From: Massilia putida
Lineage (GTDB): Bacteria; Pseudomonadota; Gammaproteobacteria; Burkholderiales; Burkholderiaceae_D
Assembly (NCBI RefSeq): GCF_001941825.1
Contig: NZ_CP019038.1
Location: 4,650,001 to 4,714,000 of the forward strand
Length of the DNA stretch: 64,000 nucleotides
Direction of reading: 5' to 3'
Each line of letters opens with the position of its first letter. The stretch's first letter is position 1. A program made the position numbers and the translations under genes. Positions 8,975 to 18,057 of the stretch are shown here, one piece after another. The notes under the pieces are model-generated. The model did no database searches and was not told the origin of the DNA. It saw only the letters and a list, made by a program, of their open reading frames with translations.

Positions 8975-9534
8975 CAGTAACGCACGCGGCCGACGTCCAT
9001 GTGGACGAACTGCGAGTCGGGGTAATAGCCGACCCCGCCCGCCTTCTGCGCCATCGCGACCTTGTGCAACTTGGCCAGGTCCTCGCCGGGAATGCGCACG
9101 TCGATGGCCTGGCCCTCCATGTGCAGGCTGTGCTTGGCCACGCCGTTCGTGTTCTCGTGCAACATCGCGTTCGTTTCCGGCGAGCGATAACCCGAGATCA
9201 CGTGCATGGTCGGATGGTTGCCGTACTGGGCGCTGACGCGGTCCAGCAAGACGAGCAGCTTCGGATCGATCGGCGCGATCTTGTTGTTGCGGTGGTCGCG
9301 CAGCAGCTTATTAATGTCCTGCAAAGCCTCGGGAATGAACTCGCCCTCGGCCCAGAAAATGGTCCGCAGGCTTTCGCCCGTGTGCGTGTTGTACAGGCGC
9401 ACGATGCGCTCGTTGGGGGCCACCGGCGTGACGGGCGCATCCGGCAGGGTTTTGGCATGGGTCCGGATGGCGGGCGCACCGAGCACCGATGCGAGGACGG
9501 CCGAGCTTTTGAGGAAGGAGCGTCGTTGATTCAT
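8971..9534 (-). CDS. YcbK/MepK-like murein endopeptidase (DUF882), Tat-exported
   Basis: Protein of 187 residues of the DUF882/peptidase M15-like family, whose members cleave peptidoglycan cross-links. Metal and active-site motifs are visible: ISGYRSPETN, then SLHMEGQAIDVR (His and Asp) and VHMDVGRVRYW (His). The N-terminus is a twin-arginine signal (NQRRSFLKSSA). The ATG at 9534 has an AAGGA Shine-Dalgarno and puts the RR motif at residues 4-5. First gene of a run with two envelope proteins of unknown function. Confidence 0.9.
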   Translation of the reverse strand: MNQRRSFLKSSAVLASVLGAPAIRTHAKTLPDAPVTPVAPNERIVRLYNTHTGESLRTIFWAEGEFIPEALQDINKLLRDHRNNKIAPIDPKLLVLLDRVSAQYGNHPTMHVISGYRSPETNAMLHENTNGVAKHSLHMEGQAIDVRIPGEDLAKLHKVAMAQKAGGVGYYPDSQFVHMDVGRVRYW

Positions 9535-9697
9535 GAGCTTATCCTTTTGCTGATTGCCAGCCTCAATGATACGCCCCATGCATGATCCGTGCAGAGGACT
9601 GGGCCCGGACCGCGTGTCAGTGCAGGACGACAGGCCGCGACTGCCTTAGAATGGGCGCGGCCATTGTTCGTCGTGCAAACCTTGCCAGGAGAACAGC

Positions 9698-12466
9698 GTG
9701 GGTTTTGCTTACCGTTTCTTATTCGTATCGATGCTGGCGCTCGCCGGCACCGCGGCCTCGGCCGCGCCCGTGCGCGCCGCCGGCGTCGACATCCCGATCC
9801 CCGACATCCCGTACACGAAGTTCGTGCTCAAGAACGGCCTCACCGTGCTCGTGCATGAGGACCACAAGGCGCCCGTGGTCGCCGTCAACACGTGGTATCA
9901 CGTCGGTTCGAAAAACGAAAAGCCCGGCAAGACGGGCTTCGCGCACCTGTTCGAGCACCTGATGTTTTCCGGCAGCGCCAACTTCAACAAGACGTTTTTA
10001 TCCGCGCTGGAAGGCATCGGCGCGACGGACTTGAACGGCACGACGAACAAGGACCGCACGAATTATTTCGAGACGGTGCCGACCTCCATGCTCGACTACG
10101 CGCTGTTCGCCGAGAGCGACCGCATGGGCCATTTATTGAGCGTGCTCGACCAGAAGAAGCTCGACCTGCAGCGGGGCGTCGTGCAGAACGAAAAGCGCCA
10201 GCGCGAGAACCAGCCGTACGGCATCGTCGAGCAGATCGTCACGGAAAACACGTGGCCGGCGAACCACCCGTATTCCTGGACCGTGATCGGTTCCATGTCC
10301 GACCTCGACGCCGCGTCGATGACGGATGTCACCGACTGGTTCAAGGGGCATTACGGTCCGAACAACGTCGTGCTCGTGCTCGCCGGCGACATCACGCCGC
10401 AGCAGGCGCGCGAGAAGGTCGAAAAATACTACGGAGATATTCCGCCGGGCCCCCCGCAGGCGCACCAGCAGGCGTGGGTCGCGAAGCGCAGCGGCACGCA
10501 TCGCGGGCAAGTGCAAGACCGCGTGCCGCAGGCCCGCATCATCCGCCTGTGGAACGTGCCCGGCGCCGACACGCCGGAAGAACCGCTGCTCGACCTGGCC
10601 GCGCAGGTGCTGGGCGGCGGCAAGATGTCGCGCCTGTACCAGCGTCTCGTCGTGAAGGAGCAATTGGCCACGAGCATAGGTTCCGGCAACGATTCGAACG
10701 AGATCGCCGGCCAGTTCTCCACCACGCTGACGGCCAAGCCCGGATTGCCGGCGGCCGACGTCGCGCGCATGGAACAACTGGCTGACGAGGAATTGCGCGC
10801 GCTGATGAAGTCGGGACCGACGGCCGCCGAGCTGCGGCTTGCGCAGACGACGATCCTCGCGCTGCACGCGCGCGCCGTCGAGCGCGTGGGCGGCTTCGGC
10901 GGCAAGAGCGACGTGCTGGCGCGCTGCGCCACCTACACGGGCAATCCGGATTGCTACAAGGTATATTTGCAGCGCATCAAGGACGCGACGCCGGCCACTG
11001 TCCGCCAGGCCATGCAGGCCTGGCTGCTCGATGGCGACTACGTGCTGGAAGTCGATCCGTTCCCGAGCGCGCTGGCCGCCGAGCCGTCCACGGTCGACCG
11101 CAGCAAGGGCCCGCCGGCGGGCCATCCGGAGCCGTTGGCCTTGCCGCCCATGCAGAAGACGACCTTGTCCAACGGCCTGAACGTGGTGCTGGCCGAGCGC
11201 CATGGCGCGCCCGTGATCAATCTGTCGCTGATGCTCGGTGGCGGCTTCGCCTCCGATGCGCAGGCGCTGCCGGGCCTCGCGAGCCTGACGTTGCGCATGC
11301 TGGAAGAAGGCACCAAAACGCGCAGCGCGCTGGACATCAGCCGCGCACTGGAAGCGCTGGGCGCGTCGTTCGGCACGACGATCAACCTGGACGGCGCCTT
11401 CGTCAACATGAACGTGCTGAAACCCACGCTGGCGCAGGCGCTCGGCCTGTACGCGGACCTGACCTTGCACCCGTCGTTCCCGCAAGCCGACTTCGAGCGC
11501 GTGCGCAAGACGCGGCTGGCCGCGATCCAGCGCGAGCAGACGGTGCCGCACCTCATGGCCTTGCGCGTGCTGCCGCCGCTGCTGTACGGTCCCGGCCATC
11601 CGTATTCGCTGCCGCTGACGGGCAGCGGCACGGAAGCCGCGGTATCGCGCATGACGCGCGCGGACCTCGTCGGCTATCACGATACCTGGTTCAAGCCGAA
11701 TAACGCGACCCTGCTCGTCGTCGGCGACACGACGCTGGCGGAATTGACACCCCTGCTGGAGCGCGCGTTCGGGGCCTGGAAGGCCGGCCCCTTGCCCGCG
11801 CACGACGTCGCAACCGTCGCCCAGCCGGCCGGCACGACGATCTACCTGATCGACCGCCCCGGCGCGCTGCAGAGCGACATCGTCGGCGCCCAGCTGGCCC
11901 CGCCGCGCAACTCGCCGGATGCCGTCGCGCTGAATCTGCTGAACGACGTGTTCGGCGGCACGTTCAGCTCGCGGCTGAACATGGATCTGCGGGAAGATAA
12001 ACATTGGTCGTACGGCGTCGGCACCTCGCTCGTGGCGGCGCGGGGCCAGCGCATCCTGTACAGCGATTCGCCCGTCCAGACCGATAAAACGGCCGACGCG
12101 CTGCGCGAACTGGCGCGCGAATATGCCGAGCTGGGCAGCGCGCGCCCCATCACGCCGCGCGAGCTGCAGGACGCGCAGGCCAACGAGACGCTGGGCCTGC
12201 CGGGCTCATTCGAGACGGTCAGCCAGCTCAGCAACGCCTATGCGACGATCCTGCAATACGGCTTGCCCGAGGATTACTACAACACGTACACGGCGACGGC
12301 CCTCGCGCTGACGCCCGCGCAGCTGAACGCACTGGCCGCGCGCGTCGTGCTGCCGCGTCAGCCCGTGTGGATCGTCGTCGGCGACATGAGCAAGATCGAA
12401 GCGCCGATCCGCGCGCTGAACCTCGGCACCGTGCGCCGGATCGACGTCGACGGGAAGGCTGGGTAA
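9698..12466 (+). CDS. M16 family zinc metallopeptidase, two-domain, exported
   Basis: Protein of 922 residues with a signal peptide (FLFVSMLALAGTAASA). The first half has the inverted zinc motif HLFEH (His83, Glu86, His87) and the distal ligand Glu165 in VVQNEKRQREN. The second half (from about 490) is a second M16 unit without the motif (GLASLTLRMLEEG at the matching place), the usual active/inactive pairing of PqqL- or pitrilysin-like proteins. Translation starts at GTG 9698 with CAGGAGA upstream. It probably degrades peptides in the periplasm. Convergent with an M1 aminopeptidase. Confidence 0.93.
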   Translation: MGFAYRFLFVSMLALAGTAASAAPVRAAGVDIPIPDIPYTKFVLKNGLTVLVHEDHKAPVVAVNTWYHVGSKNEKPGKTGFAHLFEHLMFSGSANFNKTFLSALEGIGATDLNGTTNKDRTNYFETVPTSMLDYALFAESDRMGHLLSVLDQKKLDLQRGVVQNEKRQRENQPYGIVEQIVTENTWPANHPYSWTVIGSMSDLDAASMTDVTDWFKGHYGPNNVVLVLAGDITPQQAREKVEKYYGDIPPGPPQAHQQAWVAKRSGTHRGQVQDRVPQARIIRLWNVPGADTPEEPLLDLAAQVLGGGKMSRLYQRLVVKEQLATSIGSGNDSNEIAGQFSTTLTAKPGLPAADVARMEQLADEELRALMKSGPTAAELRLAQTTILALHARAVERVGGFGGKSDVLARCATYTGNPDCYKVYLQRIKDATPATVRQAMQAWLLDGDYVLEVDPFPSALAAEPSTVDRSKGPPAGHPEPLALPPMQKTTLSNGLNVVLAERHGAPVINLSLMLGGGFASDAQALPGLASLTLRMLEEGTKTRSALDISRALEALGASFGTTINLDGAFVNMNVLKPTLAQALGLYADLTLHPSFPQADFERVRKTRLAAIQREQTVPHLMALRVLPPLLYGPGHPYSLPLTGSGTEAAVSRMTRADLVGYHDTWFKPNNATLLVVGDTTLAELTPLLERAFGAWKAGPLPAHDVATVAQPAGTTIYLIDRPGALQSDIVGAQLAPPRNSPDAVALNLLNDVFGGTFSSRLNMDLREDKHWSYGVGTSLVAARGQRILYSDSPVQTDKTADALRELAREYAELGSARPITPRELQDAQANETLGLPGSFETVSQLSNAYATILQYGLPEDYYNTYTATALALTPAQLNALAARVVLPRQPVWIVVGDMSKIEAPIRALNLGTVRRIDVDGKAG

Positions 12467-12473
12467 GGTGGGC

Positions 12474-12496
12474 ATTTGCGGCCGGAGGCCTCAAAT
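12474..12496 (+). terminator. Hairpin after the M16 gene
   Basis: ATTTG, C, GGCC, GGA, GGCC, T, CAAAT forms a near-perfect stem 7 bases after the M16 stop codon. No strong T-run follows, so it may only stabilise the mRNA end. Confidence 0.4.
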
Positions 12497-12501
12497 GAAA
12501 C

Positions 12502-12563
12502 GTGCCCACGCTTAACGTTCGCGTCATGCATGCGTCACGCGTGGGCACAGGGTGCCCACCCTA
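12502..12563. repeat. REP-like palindromic element (GTGGGCAC type)
   Basis: GTGCCCACGC (12502-12511) is repeated inverted as GCGTGGGCAC (12539-12548), and a second palindrome GTGGGCAC-AGG-GTGCCCAC spans 12541-12559. The element sits between two convergent peptidase genes, and the TAG stop of the M1 gene (12561-12563) adjoins it. Similar GTAGGGTGGGCAC repeats are common in Oxalobacteraceae, as recalled. Confidence 0.6.
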
Positions 12564-14270
12564 CGGTTTCGCCTGCTTTTGCTGCCGTTCCTGGTAACGC
12601 TGGAAGATCTCGAACCGTTCCTCGCGCCGTAAGATCTTCGAATGCGGGTCCAGCGTGTACGTCGCGCCGGCCGGCAGCGCGATGCTGCCATGCCCGTCCG
12701 CCATCGGCAGCGTGACGATGCGCCCGCCCACGCGCACGTCGAGCGGCATCGGGAACGGCGTGTTGCCGGCCGTTTTCCACGCGAGGTCCAGCGTGTCACC
12801 GCGGCGCGTGGCCAGCAGTTCGGGCAACGCGGCCTGATACATATACGCCTGGAAAAACCAGTCCAGGTCTCGTCCGCTCGCGCGCTGGACGATGGCGATG
12901 AATTCCGGCGTCGTCGCATAGCGCGGTGTGAAATTTCCCGGACGCGGGTCCGGCGTGCCGTACACGAGTTCGCGCACGGCGCGGAAAAAGGCGTCGTCGC
13001 CGATCAGGCCGCGCAACGTGTGCAGCACGAGCGAGCCCTTCGCGTAGATATCGCCGCCGGGGCCGCCGCGTTTGATGTCGTAGACGTCTTCCTCGCGCTT
13101 GTGCTTGCCGGACACGAGCGGCGCCTTGTTGCGGATCGCCGCCCGCTGCTGCATCAGCGCGGCATAGTATTCCTGGTCGCCGTGCAGGTATTGCATGTAC
13201 AACGGTTGCATGTAGGAGCCGAGGCCCTCGTGCAGCCACATATCGTCCCAGTCGGCATTGGTCAACTGGTTGCCGAACCATTCGTGGGCGAATTCATGCT
13301 GCAGCAGGTCGTCGTAGCCATACGGCGTCTTGACGTATTTGTTGCCGTAGGCATTGATGGTCTGGTGTTCCATGCCCTTGTGCGGGGTTTCGACGACGCC
13401 CATTTTTTCGTCGCCGAACGGGTACGGTCCGATCGTCGATTCGAAGAAATCGAGCATCTGCGGGAATTCCGCGAACAGGTCTTGCGCATGCGCCTTGTTC
13501 TGCGGCAGGTACCACAGCCGCAGCGGGATCACGTTGCCGTAGCGGCTGCGGTAGTCGCCGGACAGGACTTCGTACGGCCCCACGTTGATGGCGATGCCGT
13601 AGGTGCTGGGGTGCTTCGCGCGCCAGTGCCACGTGCGCCAGCCGTGCGCTTCCGTCATCCCGAGCGACACGCCATTGCCCGCCGCGACCAGCGGCGCCGG
13701 CACGGTGATGTGTTCGTCGACGACGGCCGGCTTGCCCATCGGGTGGTCGATGCAGGGCCAGAACAGGTCGCAGCCTTCGCCTTCGACCGCGCTGGCGACC
13801 CACGGCCGGCCGTCCGGCGTGCGCGCCCACACGAAGCCGCCGTCCCACGGGGCCCGTCTCGCCACGTGCGGCTCGCCGTGGTAGGTCACGCGGATCGTCG
13901 TTTGACGGCCCGGTTCCAGCCGTTGCGGCAGCGTGATCGTCAGCTTGCCGTCCGGATTGCGCCACCGGTTCGCGGCAAGCGGCTGGCCGTCGACCGTGAT
14001 GGCGTCGATGGGGAGGTTGCGGTCCAGGTCGAGGTCGATGCGGTCCAGCGGGGCGCGCGTGCCGAACGTGAGCGTCGCGTCGCCGCGCAGGCTGCGGCTG
14101 TCCGGGTCGATGCGCAGGCTCAGGTCGGCGTGATCGAAGACGAGCGCCTGCTGGTCGGCGCTGCGCTGCGCGCCCGAGTTGACGGTGTAGTCGGTGAGGG
14201 CGGGCTGGCTGGCGCAGCCCGCCAACAGCAGTCCCAGGGCGGCGATGGCGGTTCTTTGCAATCTTTGCAT
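12561..14270 (-). CDS. M1 family aminopeptidase, lipoprotein
   Basis: Protein of 569 residues with a lipoprotein signal (LLLAGC, Cys19). It has an N-terminal beta domain, the exopeptidase motif in the form GMEHQ (299-303), the zinc site HEFAH (325-329) with third ligand Glu348 in WLHEGLG, and a C-terminal region resembling ERAP/leukotriene-hydrolase-type ends. M1 enzymes remove N-terminal residues from peptides; this one should act from a membrane anchor in the periplasm or on the surface. Its pairing with the neighbouring M16 peptidase suggests extracytoplasmic peptide use. The standard motif is GxMEN; here His-Gln follows Glu. Confidence 0.93.
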   Translation of the reverse strand: MQRLQRTAIAALGLLLAGCASQPALTDYTVNSGAQRSADQQALVFDHADLSLRIDPDSRSLRGDATLTFGTRAPLDRIDLDLDRNLPIDAITVDGQPLAANRWRNPDGKLTITLPQRLEPGRQTTIRVTYHGEPHVARRAPWDGGFVWARTPDGRPWVASAVEGEGCDLFWPCIDHPMGKPAVVDEHITVPAPLVAAGNGVSLGMTEAHGWRTWHWRAKHPSTYGIAINVGPYEVLSGDYRSRYGNVIPLRLWYLPQNKAHAQDLFAEFPQMLDFFESTIGPYPFGDEKMGVVETPHKGMEHQTINAYGNKYVKTPYGYDDLLQHEFAHEWFGNQLTNADWDDMWLHEGLGSYMQPLYMQYLHGDQEYYAALMQQRAAIRNKAPLVSGKHKREEDVYDIKRGGPGGDIYAKGSLVLHTLRGLIGDDAFFRAVRELVYGTPDPRPGNFTPRYATTPEFIAIVQRASGRDLDWFFQAYMYQAALPELLATRRGDTLDLAWKTAGNTPFPMPLDVRVGGRIVTLPMADGHGSIALPAGATYTLDPHSKILRREERFEIFQRYQERQQKQAKP

Positions 14271-14352
14271 GATGCAGGGAATTTATCACAGCGGAAAGCT
14301 GCGCCATCCAAATCGCGGCAGGCGGATACTGCGCGGCGAGGAGGACTCTTCA

Positions 14353-14943
14353 ATGACCGACCTGGATATCGACATCGGTCGCACCGCCCTGGTGCTGATC
14401 GATTTGCAGAACAGTAATGTGAAACGGGACCTGGCGCCCTACACGGCCGAGCAGGTGGTGGGCAATTGCGTGCTGCTGGCGGGCGAGATGCGCGACCGCG
14501 GCGGCATGGTGATCTTCGTGCGCGTGCTCGTCGACCAACTGCAAATGCCGCCCTCCGATGCGCCGATACGGAAGCCGGGCACGCCCGCGCCGCCGCCGGA
14601 CGCGTCGCATCTGGCTTTGGCAGCGCAGGTGCAGGCGCAGGACATCGTCGTGACGAAGCGCCAGTGGGGGGCCTTCTACGGCACGGAGCTGGACCAGCTG
14701 CTGCGCCGGCGCCACATCAAGACCATCATCCTCGGCGGCATCGCCACCAACTTCGGCGTCGAATCGACGGCGCGCGCCGCGCTCGACCGCGGTTACGAGG
14801 TCGTGTTCGTCGAGGACGCGATGAGCAGCATGCAGGCCGACATGCACAAGTTCGCCTGCGAACACACCTTCCGCATCATGGGCAAGGTGCGCTCCACGCG
14901 TCATGTGATCGACGCGCTGCAGGCGGGGACGGGCGACGCCTGA
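14353..14943 (+). CDS. Isochorismatase-fold hydrolase, YecD-like, lacking the nucleophile Cys
   Basis: Protein of 196 residues of the isochorismatase-like superfamily. Asp17 (LVLIDLQN) and Lys102 (VVTKRQWGAF) of the catalytic triad are present. The position of the usual Cys is Gly135 in GGIATNFGVESTARAAL, as in E. coli YecD and in true isochorismatases, so it should not be called a cysteine amidohydrolase. Substrate unknown. The start has GAGGAGGA upstream. It is divergent from the M1 peptidase. Confidence 0.88.
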   Translation: MTDLDIDIGRTALVLIDLQNSNVKRDLAPYTAEQVVGNCVLLAGEMRDRGGMVIFVRVLVDQLQMPPSDAPIRKPGTPAPPPDASHLALAAQVQAQDIVVTKRQWGAFYGTELDQLLRRRHIKTIILGGIATNFGVESTARAALDRGYEVVFVEDAMSSMQADMHKFACEHTFRIMGKVRSTRHVIDALQAGTGDA

Positions 14944-14957
14944 GGCACCTGTCGATC

Positions 14958-14977
14958 GTCCCCGCGCAAGCGGGGAC
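14958..14977. terminator. GC-rich hairpin/REP-like element after the isochorismatase gene
   Basis: GTCCCCGC-GCAA-GCGGGGAC is a perfect 8-bp stem with a 4-base loop, 15 bases after the stop codon. There is no T-run. The motif (CCCCGCGCAAGCGGGGACCCA) resembles short dispersed repeats common in Burkholderiales, so it may be both a repeat and a transcript end. Confidence 0.5.
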
Positions 14978-15005
14978 CCATGTTGAACAACAGAATTAGG
15001 TATCT

Positions 15006-15037
15006 TTGAAGCACTGCAGCGTTGAAACACTGCAGCG
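15006..15037. repeat. 16-bp tandem duplication
   Basis: TTGAAGCACTGCAGCG (15006-15021) is followed directly by TTGAAACACTGCAGCG (15022-15037), differing at one base. Each unit contains the palindrome CTGCAG. Non-coding. Confidence 0.7.
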
Positions 15038-15104
15038 CGCCTGGCAGCCTGGCGCCTGAAGTTCAGCATGGCGGGAACAGCCCGATGGCTGTCCCGTCCG
15101 CGCG

Positions 15105-15180
15105 GAAGTCGTTTCCGGCAGTGCTGGAAAGTCGTTTTCAGCAGTGCTGGAAAGTCGTTTTCAGCAGTGCTGGAAACGAC
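15105..15180. repeat. 23-bp tandem repeat of self-complementary units
   Basis: Three head-to-tail 23-base units lie at 15105-15127, 15128-15150 and 15151-15173; the last two are identical and the first differs at a few bases. The array is closed by AAACGAC at 15174-15180. Each unit contains CAGCAGTGCTG. The last unit plus AAACGAC folds into a 13-bp stem with a one-base loop. It lies just after the glycine-zipper gene (convergent side), so it could end that transcript. Confidence 0.75.
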
Positions 15181-15188
15181 AGGCTTGC

Positions 15189-15443
15189 TTATTTGCGCGG
15201 TGCCGCCTGCTGGCTGTTCGCGGCCTGCGCCTGGGCCTGCCTTTGTTGCTCCCGCTCCTGCTTCTTCGCCATATGGTGGCCGATGGCGCAGCCGGCGGCC
15301 GCGCCGAGCAGGCCGTGCTTGCCGGCCACGTGGCCGCCCACGCCGCCGACGAGGGCGCCTTTCGCGCAGCTGGGTTTGGCGTAGGCAACGCCCGTCGAAG
15401 CGAGCGAGAGCATCAGGGTTGCGGCGATCAGTTTGGTGTTCAT
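15189..15443 (-). CDS. Small glycine-zipper exported protein
   Basis: Protein of 84 residues with a signal peptide (MNTKLIAATLMLSLASTG, cleavage near AYA). A glycine-rich hydrophobic stretch follows (GALVGGVGGHVAGKHGLLGAAAGCAIG), like glycine-zipper 2TM proteins of the outer envelope. The tail is Gln/Ala-rich and charged. The ATG at 15443 has a GGAGG Shine-Dalgarno with short spacing. Function unknown. The downstream side holds the 23-bp palindromic repeat. Confidence 0.75.
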   Translation of the reverse strand: MNTKLIAATLMLSLASTGVAYAKPSCAKGALVGGVGGHVAGKHGLLGAAAGCAIGHHMAKKQEREQQRQAQAQAANSQQAAPRK

Positions 15444-15559
15444 AAGTCCTCCATGGTTATGCAATCAACGGCCCAATGCCGTCCATGGATGACAGCTTAA
15501 ACGCGGCCGCGCCGGTTGAATGTTCGCCAGATCACCGTTGCGGCAGACTGTCATGTCTG

Positions 15560-16558
<999 letters not shown>

Positions 16559-16695
16559 CGAGGCATGATACGCCGATCCTTTTTTTCGCGTGCGGCACGG
16601 CCCGGATCGGCAGGCCGCGGCGCGCCCCTATGCTTGACCCCGCCTGGGAGGCTGCCTATGATGGCCCGTCAAACTATGTCGCTACGGCATCTTTT

Positions 16696-17922
16696 ATGCG
16701 TATTTACCCGCTTCGCCATACCAGGACTTTGCTGGCCGCCGGCTGCGTCGCCGTGCTCGCCGCCGGCTGCGCCTTGCCGTTCCACGCGTCGCGCCCGCCC
16801 GCGGGCGGCACGCCCCGGCTGGACGTGCGCCGCTTCCCGCAGATCGACGCCGCCGTCAATGAGGCCATCGCCGCGCGCAAGCTGCCGGGCGCCGTCTTCC
16901 ACCTGGAGCATGGCGGCGCCGTCTACGAACGCGCGTATGGCCGCCTGACCTATGAGCCGGCGTCGCCGTCCGTCACGACGTCGACCGTGTTCGACGCGGC
17001 GTCGCTGACGAAGGTGCTCGTCACGGCGCCGTCCGTGCTGATCCTGGCCGAGCAGGGGCGCATCGGCCTGGACGACAAGCTCGTCAAATACTTCCCGGAC
17101 TGTGCGAACGGCGGCAAGGAAACGATCACGATCCGCCAATTGCTCACCCACAGCTCGGGTCTGCCCGCCGGCCTGCCGAAGGACCCGGACTGGACAGGCC
17201 GCGCGGCCGCGCACAAGCTCGCGTGCGCGCAGGCCGTCACGCATGCGCCCGGCACGTTCTTCCGCTATTCCGACATCAATTATGTGCTGCTGGGCCAGAT
17301 CGTCGAGCAGGTCACGGGCACGCCGCTGGACGATTACGCGCAGGCCCACATCTTCGCGCCGCTGCGGATGCAGAACACGGGCTATCTGCCGCTGCGCCGC
17401 GTGGACGCCGCGACGATCGCGCCGACCCAGGTGGGCCGGGACGACGGCAAGGGCGCGCATGGCGACCTCGCGCCGGGCGAGCTCCTGCGTGGCGTCGTGC
17501 ACGATCCGACGGTGCGCCGGATGGGGGGCGTGGCCGGCTCGGCCGGCGTGTTCACGACGGTCGGCGACGTGGCCCGCTTTGCCCGCATGCTGCTGGCGGG
17601 CGGCGTGCTGGACGGCGTACGCATCCTCAGCCCGGCGAGCGTGCGCCTGCTGACGACGGTGCAGTCGCCGGCTGGCCTGGCGCAGCGCGGCCTCGGCATG
17701 GACATCGATTCGCCGTACGCCAAACGGCCGCGCGGCACCGTGTTCCCGGTCGGCAGCTATGGCCACACGGGCTTCACGGGCTGCGTCCTGTGGGTCGATC
17801 CGGCGTCGCGTGCGTTCTACGTGTTGCTGTCGAACCGTGTCTATCCGGACGACAAAAGCAACGTGCTCGACCTGTACTCACGCTTGGGTACGCTGTCCGC
17901 GCAGGCGGCCGGGACGGATTGA
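16696..17922 (+). CDS. Beta-lactamase-fold serine hydrolase, lipoprotein
   Basis: Class C beta-lactamase/penicillin-binding-protein fold of 408 residues. The nucleophile motif is SLTK (Ser103, Lys106), the second motif is FRYSDINY (Tyr as general base), and HTGFTG takes the place of the KTG triad near the C-terminus. A lipoprotein signal (AVLAAGC, Cys25) anchors it in the envelope. Members include esterases, D-aminopeptidases and peptidoglycan hydrolases, and sequence alone does not separate them. The His in place of Lys in motif 3 favours an esterase or peptidase over a true beta-lactamase (inference). Confidence 0.88.
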   Translation: MRIYPLRHTRTLLAAGCVAVLAAGCALPFHASRPPAGGTPRLDVRRFPQIDAAVNEAIAARKLPGAVFHLEHGGAVYERAYGRLTYEPASPSVTTSTVFDAASLTKVLVTAPSVLILAEQGRIGLDDKLVKYFPDCANGGKETITIRQLLTHSSGLPAGLPKDPDWTGRAAAHKLACAQAVTHAPGTFFRYSDINYVLLGQIVEQVTGTPLDDYAQAHIFAPLRMQNTGYLPLRRVDAATIAPTQVGRDDGKGAHGDLAPGELLRGVVHDPTVRRMGGVAGSAGVFTTVGDVARFARMLLAGGVLDGVRILSPASVRLLTTVQSPAGLAQRGLGMDIDSPYAKRPRGTVFPVGSYGHTGFTGCVLWVDPASRAFYVLLSNRVYPDDKSNVLDLYSRLGTLSAQAAGTD

Positions 17923-17996
17923 AAAACCGGCACGACTTGTTTCCAGCAGGCTAACGCGCGCACCGTTCGCAGCGATATCATTAAACTCCGCCTCCA

Positions 17997-18027
17997 CAAT
18001 ATCTGATTGATATTGCTGAGTTTTTTT
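17997..18027 (+). terminator. Possible terminator after the beta-lactamase-fold gene
   Basis: CAATATC-TGATT-GATATTG forms a 7-bp stem, then CTGAG and seven Ts (18021-18027). The stem is AT-rich and the T-run is offset by 5 bases, so this is tentative. It lies 30 bases before the next gene. Confidence 0.35.
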
Positions 18028-18057
18028 GCCCCAGATACATTCTCTTTGGAGAGCGAC

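Noticed and set aside
15105..15173. Possible CRISPR array
   Set aside because: The units are directly adjacent with no spacers, only three copies, and no cas genes are present.
16696..17922. Calling the serine hydrolase an antibiotic resistance beta-lactamase
   Set aside because: Motif 3 is HTG instead of KTG and the protein is a lipoprotein, so esterase or peptidase activity is at least as likely.
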